Counted from the stretch's first letter, positions 15,740-30,200 are shown. The stretch is DNA of 64,000 bases from Cristatella mucedo (GCA_009760855.2 WPIO01000046.1:1181001-1245000); one strand, 5' to 3'. Notes: a model not told the origin generated them from the letters alone. Numbers and translations are program-made.

Positions 15740-16705
15740 GCATCTCCGTCTGTAACTCCACAAAGACCATGTGGGTGTTATGCAGGAGTTTTGTGTAGCG
15801 CACTCACAGCCTAAGCGGCTTTTGGTAAGCATTCGGTAGCCAACAGACTTTGTCTCACGCAACAAAGAGAAAGTGGGAAGCATAGCAGAGTCGGGAGGGC
15901 AGTTGAGGTAGTGAGTAGCATGGAAGTAGCAGCTCAGGACCGCTGAAAAGGATGAGCTATAGTCGGCAGCAGGAGAATAGTTGTAGTTGCGTAAGAATTG
16001 TGGAAGCGAGTTCCACAGTCTAGGACCTGCAGAGCTAAAGCTTCTGTCGCCAGCAGTCTTTAGGTGGAGGAATGGAACATCTAATGTATTGTCCATGCAG
16101 GACCTGAGGGCGCGAACAGGCTGAAACTGATGCAGCAGTTCAGCTAGGTACGAAGGAGCCAAGCCGTGGCGGGCCTTATAGGTCAGCGTAAGACCTTTGC
16201 TCTGTATCCGTTGCTCAACCGGCATCCATCCTAGCTCTTTTAGCAAAGGAGACACGTGCTCAAACCTCTGGGACTTAAAGAGTAGCCTTGCAGCCATATT
16301 CATAGTCAGATGCAGTGGCCTAATAGCTTTTTTTGGTAGCCTGGCCGAGAGGGAATTACAAAATCTAGCCTAGACAGAACTAAGGAGCTTGTTAAATGTT
16401 TGCAAGCCACCGTGGAAGACGACTCCTAATCTTAGATGGGGACCGGACGTTGTGGCTGGCTGTAGAAGCAGTCTTCTGAATGAAGCTTTTAAAATTTAGG
16501 CAGTTGTCGAAAATGACACCTGAATTTTTTAGCACGTGGTGACGGTCGCACAATAACATCACCTATTAGAAGAGCAAATTATTTTAGTCCAGCCACACGT
16601 TTAGGGTGTCTTTTGAGCAAGAGTTCAGCTTTATCGTCGTTTAGTTTCAAGAAATTTCCCAACATCCAGGCTTGAATTTCAGCAAGGCGAGCATTCAGTT
16701 TACAT
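15740..16705 (-). mobile_element. LINE B, 3' portion of ORF2 and 3' UTR, degraded
   Basis: On the minus strand the frame 16303-15626 reads MNMAARLLFKSQRFEHVSPL and continues through WNSLPQFLRNYNYSP, the post-RT C-terminal region of L2/CR1-like ORF2. Upstream sequence to about 16700 still shows the end of the RT (AWMLGNFLKLNDDKAE) with frame breaks. The 3' end lies at about 15740 in CTCCGTCTGTAACTCC, where the ACATT tail has been replaced by TATGTA-rich sequence. Confidence 0.85.
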
Positions 16706-17096
16706 TATATTTACATATATATATATATTATAAATATAAATATATATATTACTAATTATATATATATATTTTTTTTTATCAGTTGCTGCAGTAGATTTCG
16801 ATTGTCAGCATAAAAGTGACTTCATTCCATTCCTTGGACCTTTCCCAGAATATAAAAGAAGTCCAACAGGCAAATAAGCATCGCGGTAGGCATAGCTCAA
16901 ACCCATAGGAGTTTCCATCGCAGTCAGAGGTTGGCTTTGATAGAAACTCCGCAATTTACAGTTTTTGTCACAATAGCGCTTAGAGATACTCTTTGAAATG
17001 ATAACCATGCATGCTGATATTCATCTCAAAGCCAAATGACGGAGTGCCGGTTTTGAATTCAGCACCAGTCTTTCTAAGTATGATCGCGTAACAGGC

Positions 17097-17258
<162 letters not shown>

Positions 17259-20200
17259 ATTCTCTATTCATACACGATAAAGTATATATATTTATTTATT
17301 TATTTATACAGGTCCGTCACTGAACGACTGTAAAGTGGCAAAGTATTAGTAGCACCCCGACTACCTCTGCTATATCCATCCCAAACTTTTGACCACCAAA
17401 GCGGGTAATTCAAGTTTTTATGAGATAGCCATAATGTCATCTTTCTTACCGGCAAACAGAAATTCAGTAATTGAAACTTGAATCAACAAATTAATTGCGG
17501 CTAGTAATAAATCACCCGCTCCATCATGCGATAAGTTGGACTTGGTTACCTGCTAAATATAATGTTTTTCCCCCTAACAAATGGACATTTTCAGCAGTGG
17601 CATACCATTTCCAGGAAGGAGATTAAAATGCTGATTTTAAAACTAGCAAGAGAAGCTTTGTATAGCCATCATTTTTCTTCCATGTTTTTTCCCTCCAAAC
17701 AACTTTGATTCTGAGAGCAGTAGATGAAGTTTTAAAAACAGGACAATTGTCTCTAATTCGGTTGAGGCCAGCTCCTTGAAGTTTTCCAGCCTGCTGCCTT
17801 TGACCGAATCGAAAGATTCACCATGTGTTAAAGATTTAACCTTAGACTTTTATACAGCTTTGTGCATGTTTAGGCAGTTTTGAAAATATTCTCAAAAAAC
17901 CACCTTTTCATGCAGGTGATATGTATGTGTGTATTTATAACTCTTCGAAATCATACAGACCAAGTGAACGTCACTCAAGAGAGTTTCCCGTAGTACACCG
18001 AAAGTTAAATCTGTTTCTGACGTAGTTTACATATAGTAGTCAGCAGCCACCACCATCTGACGTAAAGAAAATGACATGGCATAACTATGTCACGAGGAAA
18101 GTAGCAGAATCAACAAACTGTTATTGTCCTGCTGTGTCAATAAGCGTTTCACCTTTACGCACGTTATTAGCATGTGCCCCTGAACAGTCGTGGTAAATTC
18201 CGATGTTCACTCTATCCCTGTTTTTTCAGATGTATTCCTTAAAAAATTGATCGAGATAGTGAAAATGATGCTCGGCTATCCGAGTCAATTATATACTCCT
18301 GTATTACAAATAAAATTAAAACTACTATATGTATGGACTGTAGGCCTGTGTGTTCGAGAACCCCCGAAAATCCTTCAACCAGGTACAGCAGCTCGACCAC
18401 TCCTTTTGTGTGGGCAAGAACTTTTTCCAAAATATCGCTGTGGTGAAACCAAGCCAATCAGAGCGTGCTGTTCGCTGATTGGCTATCCTATCCTTTTGGT
18501 ATCCTGGCCGCTGATTGGCTCAGCCTCACGCAAGTTCATTTCTCGTAATAGAGCGTAAAGTGACTAAAGAGCTGTTTTTCATGTCCATGGGGTCTAATAA
18601 TGTTAAAACCCTATTTGGATGGTCGCGAACAGGTTGTATATGCTCAAAATACTAAAATATCCGATTTATAAATAAAGAATCCTACTTCTCGGAAATTCAC
18701 TTATGGCGGTAGTCTAAAACTGACTAACGTGATTTCCGAGGGACGACTGCACATTACATTACAATAAATTACCTAGACGACTCCGTAGCTGTGCTTCGAG
18801 ACACAAGCTTTACTACTGTCTGTAATACTTCTAGAGGGATACTTCTACCCATTACGTGGGTTACATTTGCGGTGAAGGACCTAAATTTAGGGGCCGCTGC
18901 AGTGTGTTTGTAACAATCCATGTTATAACTGCGGATACTTACTATACTGCGATACTGCGGATCGTCGGTCTAGTGATTGTCTCATCGCTTGTTACTACTA
19001 TATATATATATTGGCGAAGTCGGGCCCGATGCGTGATTTTAGATTTGGCTGGCTACAAAGCACGAATCGATTAATTGAGTGAGTGAGCGCCTGAAGCTCA
19101 TGTGCTGCTCTTTCTGCCATGATTTGGGAAATGTGAAAATCATCTTCTTATTAATCCCCAGCCAAACATCGCCCTATATAAGAATTAATACTGAATTGAA
19201 CATTACTGAGTGAATTTTGAAAGAGTGCTTACTTCCAACATCCCCGCGGATAATCCTCACAGCTAGCGATATTCTGTAAAAAGCGGATGAAGTGAGCTTT
19301 TTGTTCCGATTTGCGGTACCTTTATTGTTCACCTTCTTTCAAAATTCGAACCAGTAGGTGGCTACTCGGATACGATATCTGCTACACCTAACCAACTATT
19401 CCTTACAGATCGTCGAACGCGTGGTAGTTGCGTTGTGTCAGTGCCCGAGCGCTCTCAGTGGCAGCACAGGCTTGGCGCTCGCACTGCCTGAGGAGCGGCT
19501 CCTTAATCGCTGTAGCTCGCAGCCTGCCTGCCTGCTGCGGCTGGCTGGCTGGCTGCGAGTGAAGGATGCGAACGCATGCGAAGGCTAAAAGGGCGAGGGT
19601 TAACGGATTTACCAGGAGGACCACCGCGAGACCAAGCAAGGTGAGAGAAAACAGAATTGGTTCGCAGGACGCCGACCTGTAGGCAGAACGCAGTGCTGAT
19701 GTGGCTTCAGAGTTCGGTGAAAATGCGTGAGTTATTCGCCGTCGCGAGCCAACAATTCTAGATCGTAATCCGAGTCCGACGACGAGACGGATCGTCGAGA
19801 CAAGGCCACAGCTCAGCAATCGCTCAGTCGCAATCGCACGTGCAGCAAAAGCACGGAGGCTTGCTTCTCCTCTCCATGCTGATCGTGCACGTGCTATCGT
19901 GCTATAGATTTTTGATCGTTTCAGGCATCTATTCCGATACGACTGAAAGTGATCGTGAGTCTCTCCAGCAAAATTAAGTGCTTGTCCAATGAACCTCGCG
20001 ATAGGTAAAGGCTCATTTTAAGACTCATTCTACCCCCAGCACGATGCACGGAAGGCGGTCGGGCAAGAAGATACAGAGGAGGCGGTTACCAAGGCTACGG
20101 CGGCGAAGACGGTGACTACAAATCCGAGGTAGAGTTTCTGTTCGAGCCCGACGGGGGGGGGGAGCGCGAATGCAAGATTAAAAACTTACCGCAGTCGGTT

Positions 20201-21615
20201 AGGTAACTTTTTCTTTGCTCCAACCGCTAGATGATGGGCTCTGTTTAGGAAGAGGATGGTGCAACTCGTGCTTACTAAATCTGTCAAATTATGACGGCTC
20301 GTTATTGGCGATTCCTAAATAAAAAACATTAGTGAACCAGACCGATCTCATTTTCCAGGTGAGACTGCATGCAATTCGCTTTGAAGTGAGGGCTGATCAG
20401 TTGTATTTTATTGCTCGGTCTGTGAAGATGTAATCCGTGCGGTTTTTAGTAGACATTGGAATGTACGTACGTTAGACACGAACTCCTTACTAAAAGCTAA
20501 GGTATTCCTGATTGCTGCCGCGCTTTTCTCCCGAAGGCGTACTCAATAATATTAAAAATAAATTATATATATATATGTGTATGTATGTGTATATATATAT
20601 ATATATATATAATAGTAAAGATTTACTTTCTTAATTTAGTTGTAGCATCTACGACCCCATATTTGTGCTTATGCGCTAGCTTCGAAGCTGACAGTCTCGT
20701 ATGGGTCAGCAACGACTAGCACCCGTAACGTTCGCTGCTTCGCTAACGGCCGGCGAAGGCCGTTCAGTTCGGGCGCCGCTACAGCGAGTTGACCGCAGTG
20801 CGATCTTCAGCGAGTTCATTTTACAGAGTGGCCAAAATAGGTGGTGCACTTTGGCACGAACTTTCGAAGTTCTGCTAAAACTTTCGAAGAACTACTATTA
20901 CTGCTATAGCAGGCCGTTAAAAAAAGCCATCGGAGTTCATGTAACCTAGCTTTAGGCGGCTTAAGAAGCTATCCAGCGAAATTCGATGGGAAGTCCTTGA
21001 CTTCCTACTTTGACGCTTATCATCATCGAGGCTTAGCCACCTGTCTAGGGCCTTGGTTTACCAAGTACTTTGTGTCTTAGTAAGGACCGTGCGAGTAGCA
21101 GCGACGGGTCGAATTGAAGTTTGTGTAAATAATATTTTGATATTGAGTGACCATTGTAAGGTCAGGGTTTGAGCGTCAAGGAAAAATCCCAGCTTCGCCA
21201 CTGGATGCATCGGACGCAGGTTGTCCCGGTCTCGGCTCCAGCGAGCTGCTCCCGCTCCAGCCGAAACCTCTCGGTCTCAAGCTCGGCCTCCTCATCCGTC
21301 AACCACGAGAACGTCAGAATTAACTCATTTCGCAGCTTGTGGTAGACTTGCTTTACTTATGCCGGCTGTTCACCCGAATACGTGTCGCGTTATCGTCCAG
21401 AAACTGAAACAAAATGTTTCAACGGCATCGAAATTTTTAGCCTGTAGCTACAGGCATCTCTAATGCTAGAAGCTAAGGCATAAAGTCTTCTCCGCCGTTA
21501 AACATTTCGTACCTCAATATCGGCGTCCAGTCTCGGCCATTGAAGGTCTGATACTCTTTTCGACACGAGTAAACTGCTACCGATTGTGTGTAACAGTTGT
21601 TCCAGCGGCGGCTGT

Positions 21616-21830
21616 TCTTATGGAGTCCCACGGAGACACGAGCGCGGACGTGAGCGGTGAACGAGACTCGATCTTTAGTCCCTCAACGGGTACATATACG
21701 AGCTGGCTGACTCACCGCAGATGGGGGAGTGCATCTGTGGCGAACCACATCCTTGCATCAAAGGCTGGACGCAGCACCGAGTCAATGGCCCTGCTGCAGG
21801 TGGGGCATACATTAGTGGCCGATGCTACTG
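21616..21830 (+). repeat. Dispersed repeat, possible copy of the 47.7-kb insert
   Basis: Blocks GAGTCCCACGGAGACAC, a CGCAGATG-containing centre and GCATACATTAGTGGC recur in the same order at about 47716-47950. Type unknown; similarity judged by eye. Confidence 0.4.
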
Positions 21831-22159
21831 CACTAACTACGATAGCAGAAGCAGCAGGCTCACACAACACAAGCACACAAATTTGGTTTTTACCGTAACT
21901 TTATCGACAAGCGGTCAACGCCAGTGCGCTTTCGGTCCAGTCTCACCCGGCTCACTCCTCGGAAACACTGACCGTGACGAACGCACGAAGGACCTTGAGG
22001 CCGATACACAAGGCGAAGTTACAGGGTAACTGCGCCCTGTACTTGAGGCACCTCAGTCTAAATCCTGGCGTCACCAGGGCCACGCCAAGGGTCACAACTA
22101 GCAGCATCGGTTAAAGTTACCGGCCGCATCCGCACAGAAAGCTCGGTGAGCCGCAATGG

Positions 22160-22690
22160 CACACTAGGTGTCATATTCCAAAGCGACCTCTCGTTAGACG
22201 ACCACATCAGCTCCACAGTCAAATCCGCCTATTTTCAGCTTCATAAAATTGCTAAAATTCGGGCTTGTTTAGAGAAGGATACCACGTCCAAGTTGGTCCA
22301 TGCATTCATGACATCCCGTCTCGACTTCTGCAACTCACTGCTAACTGGCCTACCAGCATGTGCGATCAGGCGATTGCAGCTGGTGCAAAACTCTGCAGCT
22401 AGGCTAGTCTGTCGTGAGCGTCGCAGTTGCCACATTACTCCACTTCTCGCCGACCTGCACTGGCTATCAGTCAAGCAACGGATTGACTTCAAGGTTTTGT
22501 CGCTCTCTTTTAGGTCCCTTCATTCTTTGGCTCCAGCCTATCTCTCAGATATACTCCCCCACCAGGCCAAGCATCGTACCACCCGCTTTTCGGAATCCAA
22601 CAGTCTACAAATACCTCGTGCAAACCTTAAATCCTTTGGAGACCGTGCATTTAGTTCGTATGCTCCCAACGACCGTGCATTTTTGGATTG
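22160..22690 (+). mobile_element. LINE A fragment (ORF2 C-terminal part)
   Basis: An open frame reads from FQSDLSLDDHISSTVKSAY through [18 protein letters not shown] to FGDRAFSSYAPN, the region after the RT domain in L2/CR1-like ORF2. It stops abruptly at about 22690 without the 3' tail, where it meets an oppositely oriented LINE 5' half. Confidence 0.88.
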
Positions 22691-22699
22691 TGCATCTGT

Positions 22700-23790
22700 G
22701 ATTCAACAATGTTTTTATAGAAGCTAGACTGGGCCTTTGCTAGGATCGATTGGTACGACCTACAGTAGTCCTTGTATGCCTGTCGATGAACAGTCAGTCC
22801 TGATCTTGTGTATGCTTTTTCAAGCTTTCGCTTAGTAGACGTTGCTAGTTTAATGTCGGAGGTAAACCATAGGCCGTCTGGGCGAGGGCGCACAGTGCGC
22901 TTAGTCAGAGGTGCAAACTCGTCGAGCGTCCAGCTAGAGTCGTGTTGTAGCTATCTACCAACGATGACAGGTCGGAAGGGGAACTGAGCAGCAGAGACGA
23001 GGCAGATATTCTCGCACGGTCAGCATCGATGTCAAGGGTCTTGAGGTTTCGCGATTCACGGGTGATTTTAGATGAGGAGGGCACACATCGTAGACTAAAT
23101 GAGATCTGCATGTGGTCAGATAAGGATTTGGTAATAATTGGGAATGAAAAAGTGCAGTTGTGTGATAAAACTTGGTCGAGTGTGTGACCCTTGATGTGAG
23201 TAGTGCCATGCACATGAGCCACCAGAGACACTAAGTCAGTCAATGCACAAAATTCGGTGCTTAAGGCGTCAGATAAGTTATCAAAATGAATGTTGAAATC
23301 GCCCATAACGAGGAAGGATCGATTTCTTGCACACGGAATCGAAATGAGATCAGAGAAAGCTGAGATAAAGGAGGACTTGGTAACTCGTAGGTGATAATAC
23401 TACTGCCACCAGCGGTAGCTTGTTGTCGGGTGAACTGATGACAACCGATTCGAAAGATTCGCTTCGAGGGTAAGGCCAACTGCTTGAAGTCGAATTTCGA
23501 GCGCATGATAATAGCAACTCCATCTCCAGTTTTGATTGATCTATGGGTGTGAAAAAATAAGAAACAAGCTGGGGTAGCGTCTTTAATTGTCGGGCATAAT
23601 AACTAATAGTTTACCGATTTTAGCCAAGTTTCAGTCAAGGCGAGCAGGTCAAGACAATTTTCAGAAATAAGGTCGCGTATTACTAGACGTTTATTGCGCA
23701 TTGAGCGAGGATTCCAAAAGCTAGCGTTAAGTTCGGCCGCCGGAGTTATAACAGGCCTGATGACCACTAAGTTAGAGAGATTCATAGTGA
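22700..23790 (-). mobile_element. LINE endonuclease half, opposite orientation
   Basis: Minus-strand frames with breaks encode an APE-type endonuclease: ELNASFWNPRSMRNK, LLALTETWL, GDFNIHFDN, HTLDQVLS and SDHMQISF carry the catalytic Glu, Asp/Asn and Asp/His motifs. A basic linker follows (KRKLEKAYTRSG). At least three frame changes make it non-functional. It is probably the 5' half of a LINE A copy; the match to LINE A is inferred because no other 5' half is present for comparison. Confidence 0.82.
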
Positions 23791-24383
23791 CGTTTGTGGG
23801 GAGCTTGCTGAGCGGTTCGAGACAATGCCAGGAATACCAAACGAGCGGATACTCAGCTCAAAGTTCCCGCCAAACGAGAGGAGTCTAGTCTAAGCTGGCG
23901 GCTCTGGGGTGCTTTTTTTGGTTAATGCGTAATTCACGAATCTTAGCAACAGCCGTAACATCTAGGAATGCATTTGATCTACGACGACGAAGCGATAATA
24001 GCTGCGCACGATCCTTTAATGAAAGCTCTCAATTCGCTTTTTTTGATTGATTTTTCATTGAGCTTTGTCGATGAAGAAACAATGCTCTCTTTAGTTCCGC
24101 GAGCAGAGTACCTTAAGAGAACTCACAACTGAAAAGATTCTCTGATGATTTTGTAACGTACGCACGAGGCTCAGACCAATCAGATGACCCCGGACGTCGA
24201 GGGAGCGAGCAGACCTAAGTCGTCGAGAGTTCATGCTTTTTACGTCACGACGTCGAACCTGCTCGAGGCGACCGTTGTGAGCCTCCTCTACCTCAACTCC
24301 AAAAAGTCACTGCGACCAACCCTCAAGCTATCTACCGGCAGTCGAACCCAAGTGACGTTCGGCTCGAAAGTGTTCGTATTCGG

Positions 24384-24958
24384 CTAGTCTTCAAGTCCCA
24401 GCGGTTTGAGCACGTGTCTCCTTTGCTGCAAGAGCTAGGATGGTTGCCGGTTGAGCAAATGATACAGAGCAAAGTTCTTACGCTGACCCACAAGGACCGC
24501 CACGGCTTGGCTCCTTCATACCTAGCTGAACTGCTGCATCAGTTTCAGCCTGTTCGCACACTTAGGTCCTGTGTGGACAATAAATTAGCTGTCCCATTTC
24601 TCCGCTTTAAGACAGTTGGTGACAGAAGCTTTAGCTCTGCAGGTCCTAGACTGTGGAACTCGCTTCCACAATTCTTACGCAACGACAACTACTCTCCTAC
24701 TGCCGACTATGGTACATCCTTTTCAGCGGTCCTGAGCTGCTACTTCTATGCTACTCACTACCTCAACTGCTCTCCTGACTCTGCTATGCTTCCCACTTTC
24801 TCTTTGTTGCGTGAGACGAAGTCTGTTGGCTACCGAATGCTTACCGAAAGCTGCTTAGGCTGTGAGTGAGCGATACAAAACTCTCCTGCGTAACACCCAC
24901 ACGGTCTTTATGACTTTGTGGAGTTACAGACGGAGATACATTACATTACATTACATTA
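24384..24958 (+). mobile_element. LINE B 3' portion with (ACATT)n tail
   Basis: The open frame 24414-24869 reads SPLLQELGWLPVEQ through HQFQPVRTLRSCVDNKLAVP to TKSVGYRMLTES. The UTR follows and ends GAGATACATTACATTACATT. It is 5' truncated at about 24384. Confidence 0.9.
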
Positions 24959-25264
24959 ATCTATCGTAGCGAAGCACGATGAAAAGCTTAGCTGAAGTGG
25001 CCGATAGCTACGTGCAGCCGGTTGGTTAGCAGTCGATGCAAGACTCCCTCGTTTGGATAAACCTGGCTCCACCCCCCATCAGACCCAACAGGGCTTAACG
25101 GATGACTTGTAGGCCATCCTACCCACCGCTCACAAGCCACTGCCAAATCAGCTGGCAGCTTGCCGTCCTGGTGGCCGCAAGCTGCAGCTGGCGCCAACTC
25201 TTCTGTTTGTCCTTGGTATTACCTATGTCCGTCCTACATCACTTCCACTATCGGGTGACCTCCA

Positions 25265-25335
25265 TTATGCCCGTGAGAGATTTAGTTCTCCAGACACTAT
25301 GCAAACAATATATCATTATTATTATCATCATCGTC
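25265..25335 (+). mobile_element. SINE tail fragment with (ATT)n end
   Basis: CGTGAGAGATTTAGTTCTCC then ACACTATGCAAACAATATATCATTATTATT resembles the SINE 3' half. The head is missing. Confidence 0.45.
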
Positions 25336-26344
25336 GTCACTTCCATTTCCACATTGTGCCGTCCGTCCGACTACCTATCTCTTTGCCTTCAGGCAGGGAC
25401 TAGCTCCAGGGCCTGAGACCATCGACTGAGCCATCAAGCCGGCCCTGTGGCCCTCATGCGGCCCAGTGGCCCCTCCTGAGGCCAAGTGGGCCGTAGAGCC
25501 TGACCCTGGCCTGAAAAATGCAGGAAAGCCAGTTGCAAGCCTCGAGTCCGATGAGCCGTTAAGCTTGCTGTCCGGGCGTAGAAGTATTAACAGAATGCAT
25601 GCCGTCGTCACTGCTGCCTTTGGAGTCGTTTGAAGACTTGGCAATTGCCGTATGACACTTATGAGTGCTGAAGGTTAGCTATGCCGAATAGCTATTCATA
25701 ACACCCAAAGCCAAAACAGCAACTTCCAGCACATCAGCCATGCAGCGACTTCAGCAAGCCTGTCGTGCCACAAAGCGACCAGCCATCGCTTGCATGAGGC
25801 CTCACCGACAGCAGCACAGCAAGTCATCAGCAGAGAAGCACCGATAGGCAGTAGAACAGCTCCATGCTTGCAAGATAGCAGGATTTCAAGGCGATGCTCT
25901 AATGCCGAACAAATTTACTTCAATAATTAACCAATGGGTTAAAGAATCACTCTCTCTCTCCCTCTCTTTTTCTCTCTTGCTCTCCATCTCTTTCTCTCTC
26001 CCTCACTATCCATCAATCGTACGCTGGATGGATAACAAACAATGCCTCGATAGTTGAAGGCGCAACCGATACTCGAGCCACTTTATACCTCTTCGTCGCT
26101 TTATATCTATATACTTGATACCTCGTCATCTCGGACCTTCGCTATAGCTTGAAAAACAACAGCTCCTATATTTTTCCACGGTCTTTAGCTCGGTACCAAC
26201 GCAAGCATGGCTGACTCTCTGGCGAAAACCTTCAAGAAAACAAATTCGCTCATTCTGCGGGAATTTATCGAAATGAAAAACGGAAATACTCTGGCTCAGT
26301 ACATTGCGATGGTTTCTACTTCGGTGCTCAGACATTCACACTAA

Positions 26345-26425
26345 ACTAATAAGCCGCTCTCGTTTGGATTAGGGATTCAGGTGCTCGCCTTTGACGACCG
26401 AGGTCGTGGGCCTTTTGAGAAAGAA
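26345..26425 (+). mobile_element. Degraded SINE head fragment
   Basis: CGCTCTCGTTTGGATTAGGG then AGGTGCTCGCC and CCGAGGTCGTGGGC resembles the tRNA-derived head of the SINE. The tail is absent. Confidence 0.45.
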
Positions 26426-27289
26426 GGATGAGCTGCCGTCTATGATTCGACTATGATCCTAACCAAATAAAGGCTGACCAACTTCACGGGAGACTGGAGG
26501 CATATTCTTCAGTCAGGAGGATGGCTAGCACCCACGTGGCTGCATGCAACGATGCAACAACAAATGGGGCTCAATTTTAGATATGCCAGTAGTCAAGCCG
26601 TAGCTTAGTAGACGATAAGCATCGTTTGTGCAACATGAAAAGATGTATTATGAGACCATCCATTATTAAAGCCATTACGAAACCATGTCCGGAATAGGCC
26701 TCACACATATCGAGACTGTTTGCATATGACAGCCACTCTTTCCAAGATAGACAGGTCAGCCGGCCAAGTGTAAATACGTATGCATGGGCATATTTATTCA
26801 GCTATGTGTTCTTTCAAAAGCTGACCACATATTGAGCTCTCGCAGCTGCTACTCAGGCATGAATGAGAAGGCGTACAGGGCTGACTATTTGCATGTGCAC
26901 TGAACGAAAAAAAAGTGCAACCTGCGACCCAAGCGTGATAACAAATACACTGTTTGTGCAGGTTTGGAAGCTCATACTAGCTCTGCTGTACTATAGCAAT
27001 AAGAGGGCAACGGTAAGCCACACGATCTGTGCGACTTGCTACAGCTCAACATACCGCATGTAAAAATCCCACGAAGATGGTTCCTGTCAAGTGGACATCA
27101 GTCTAGTGCCAGTCTTGCCATCAGTCAAGACAAGCAAGTTGACTGGTAAGTATGCACTGCAAGTATGACTGGTATCTATTTAACATCGTCCATGGCCATT
27201 GCACTGACGAGACTAGAGACACAGCATGCATTTCCAAGCATCTCTGTGACAGTAGTGTTGACTTGTGACCATGTGGTGACATAATAGAA

Positions 27290-30200
27290 TTAACTATGTT
27301 TCCCCTCGATCTCTTCGTCGTCTACATCCTCATCTAGGGAGCTGTCATACTGGCTTTCATCTTCAACTTCGTAGTCATCGTGCTCGTATTCATCATCTAC
27401 CTCAGGCACCACCAGCTCACTGTCGCCACATGAGCCCGTGGAGCTAGCAGACGATTGTCTATGCACTATGCCAGTTGCGCTGTCACCGCCACCACCACAA
27501 CCGTCATCATCATAACTGGAATGGGCTTGCTCCTGCAGGCTAGCCTCGTGCAGTTCTTTGGCGCTGCATGCGGGCGTGTCTACAGGGGTCGTGGCATGAA
27601 AACGGGAGTAATCCACCTTATATTTCCCATCTTCTTTTTGGAACGTAATGAGCCTTTCGAGACGGTGGCCCCACAGGATCTCACCGGGCAGGTAAGATGT
27701 CCTTGCCTGGGTCGTCATTCCTGTTGCCTCAATTACACCTGCAACAAGGGATATAGCATGTGTGATACAAGAGCATGCTACTAATAAATCCACGACAAAC
27801 ATTTGATTATGCCACAAGTGGCAGCCTTTCCACATGGGTAGCGAAATTTGGCTATGGCTAGTAAATATCAGCAAAACACGATATGTGCTTCAGTAATGAG
27901 ACGTCGCCACGGTGTACAGGAATTGGCGAAAACTGGAGCCAAGAACTCTGCAGTAAAATTGTCATCATAATGATTAGAAGAACAGTTCATACAACATAAG
28001 ACAATCCAACACCTTAAAGGTGTATTACATAGGCCTCACAGCTTGTAGGCAACCAACTTGGCATGAACAGAAAATAGAGCCATAAGTAGTCATATTTCTG
28101 CCACTGCATTAGATAGTGAAATCTGTAGTTTATTTAGGGGACAAACAAATGGAGGATTATCACTGATAATAAAGGTTGATGGGATGGCTTACTTGAAGTG
28201 CCTCATCATCCGTATGATATTTTGACTTGCAAACACTGCAACTAAGATTGAACCGGTGGCCGGATTTGAGTAATGCTACTCATGTAATCCTATGACACTA
28301 GCTGACATCCTCAACTAGTTTTCCCCTCTGATTAAGCACACTGTGTGCCATCGCACAGACGGCCTATGATTTACCGAAGACATTAAACTAGCTAGGTTGA
28401 GTCAAGAACCTTTTCCGTGAGTGAAAAAAAGAATCACCTGAGACCTGGTCAGTCTCTAGAGTTGAGCCCTGAAGTCTAATGAAAATATTCTGTGCTCTTC
28501 ACGAGTGAAACCGTGACTATTTACCTAACCATTAAACCTATTCGAATAATTAACATATCGTACTTTACACCGGAACTATGCCGACTTATATTAATCATGC
28601 ATTAAAGTTTGGTATATTATGGCTAGAGTGGTAGTAGCAGCTAGAAGATACAGTGCAGCAAGCATTTGGACAACACATACAGGTGTCTTAAGGCAGTCTG
28701 AGGCATTTACGACCTGGCCAACATAAGGCAAAAGGGAAAAAACAGCACCTAAACATGAAAAAAGCAAATACTACGATCTGCTAACGTCTACACACCTTTA
28801 TGGTTCTCATGTGCACCTGGCTACAGTGAAGGTCTTCCACGGCAAGAGGATTTCGGACAGTTCAAACCTGGGGGGGAGGGTTGGCTGAACAATGCTGTGC
28901 ATTAACTATCAGATAATTGAGCAGTAGTGTTAGAAATAATAATACATTTTTCACAGCACCCTCAGAGAACTCAATCTGTTTCTAGGCACTTTACATATGC
29001 GGTAAAGGAAGCGTGGTCAAATACTTAGTGGCAGCATGCTCAATAAACAAGAATAACATGGTTAAGGGTGACGTGGGCAGTGTCATCATGCAAATATGGT
29101 TAGTGGCAGCATGCACAATGTCAGCAAAAATAAGCGTGCAAAGAACGAATCACGTGGACCCAATAAATACTGTGGCAAATAAATGCGTTTTAGCTTCTTT
29201 TTAAATTCGGTAAAGTCAGGAGATGCCATGACGTCAGTCAGAAGTGAGTTAGTCTAGTGCAACCTTAATATTTGGATGGTTAAGGTGCAGGCAGTAAATG
29301 GAGTCCTTAGCCTCTGCTTGGTTCCTCTAGCACTATAATGGGATGAAGTGTCAACAGTCATGTACATCATGAGTTTCGGCCATTGATAATAAAACCATCG
29401 CAATCTGCTACACAAAGCAAGCACAGGCAACAGCGGCACATCTCAACTATGAGGACTTGGTGGAGCATTACAGTTGTCGCTAAGCCAACTGCAGCTCGAC
29501 CGCCGACACAACAAAAACCCTCTAGGGCATGAAGAAGCGATAGGCTCGTCTGTCTACAAACCTTCGAGGATGACGATGAGCTCAAAGTTTTCACGCTCGA
29601 GATCGGCACGAGACATGTGCCAGAACGGACTGTTCTCGTCGATGCAGTGAAGCACTATGATGGGCCAGACGATCATCAGGCGATCCTCGCCGGGACTGAG
29701 ACCGAGGGCCACGTTGGCATTGTCCAGCGGCAAGACCTCGCCCTCCTTCGACACTCGTCGGCGAATCATGAGAGCTCGAACGTTGGCCCCGACGAGGTGC
29801 GAGCGTCTCATGTCGCCGATGCGGAACATGAGGCACATGTGCCCGTCTCGCTTGCATATGACCGCGCTTCGGCTGAACATGAGCGTCTCGGCGCGCTTCT
29901 TCGGGCGGGCGAGCTTGGCGAACATTGCGCCGGTGGTGAGCGCCTGCAGGATCATGCCGAACAGAGACTGGATCATCAGAAGGACGACGGCCTCCGGGCA
30001 GGCGTCGGTCAACTGCCGTCCGCCGTAGCCGATCGTGTGCTGCGTCTCGATCGAGTAGAGGAAGGCCGTGACAAAGCCGTGCACCTCTAAGATGCACGGC
30101 TTCTGCGGTCGCTTGCTTTCGTCCTCGTCGAAGTCACCGTGCGCGTAGCCGATGACGAACCAGAGGGCGCCAAAGAACAGCCACGACGACATGAACGTGG

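Larger units (their letters stand above)
24959..27289. other. Spacer downstream of Kir-B
   Basis: Contains a SINE-tail-like fragment at about 25265-25335, a CT-rich tract at about 25950-26005 and a degraded SINE head at about 26345-26425. TTTATT near 26790 could be a minus-strand AATAAA for Kir-B, about 500 nt after its stop. No coding exon is recognised. Confidence 0.45.

Noticed and set aside
19403-19819. 138-codon minus-strand open frame with a hydrophobic segment
   Set aside because: No recognisable family, no splice context, and composition similar to surrounding GC-rich DNA.
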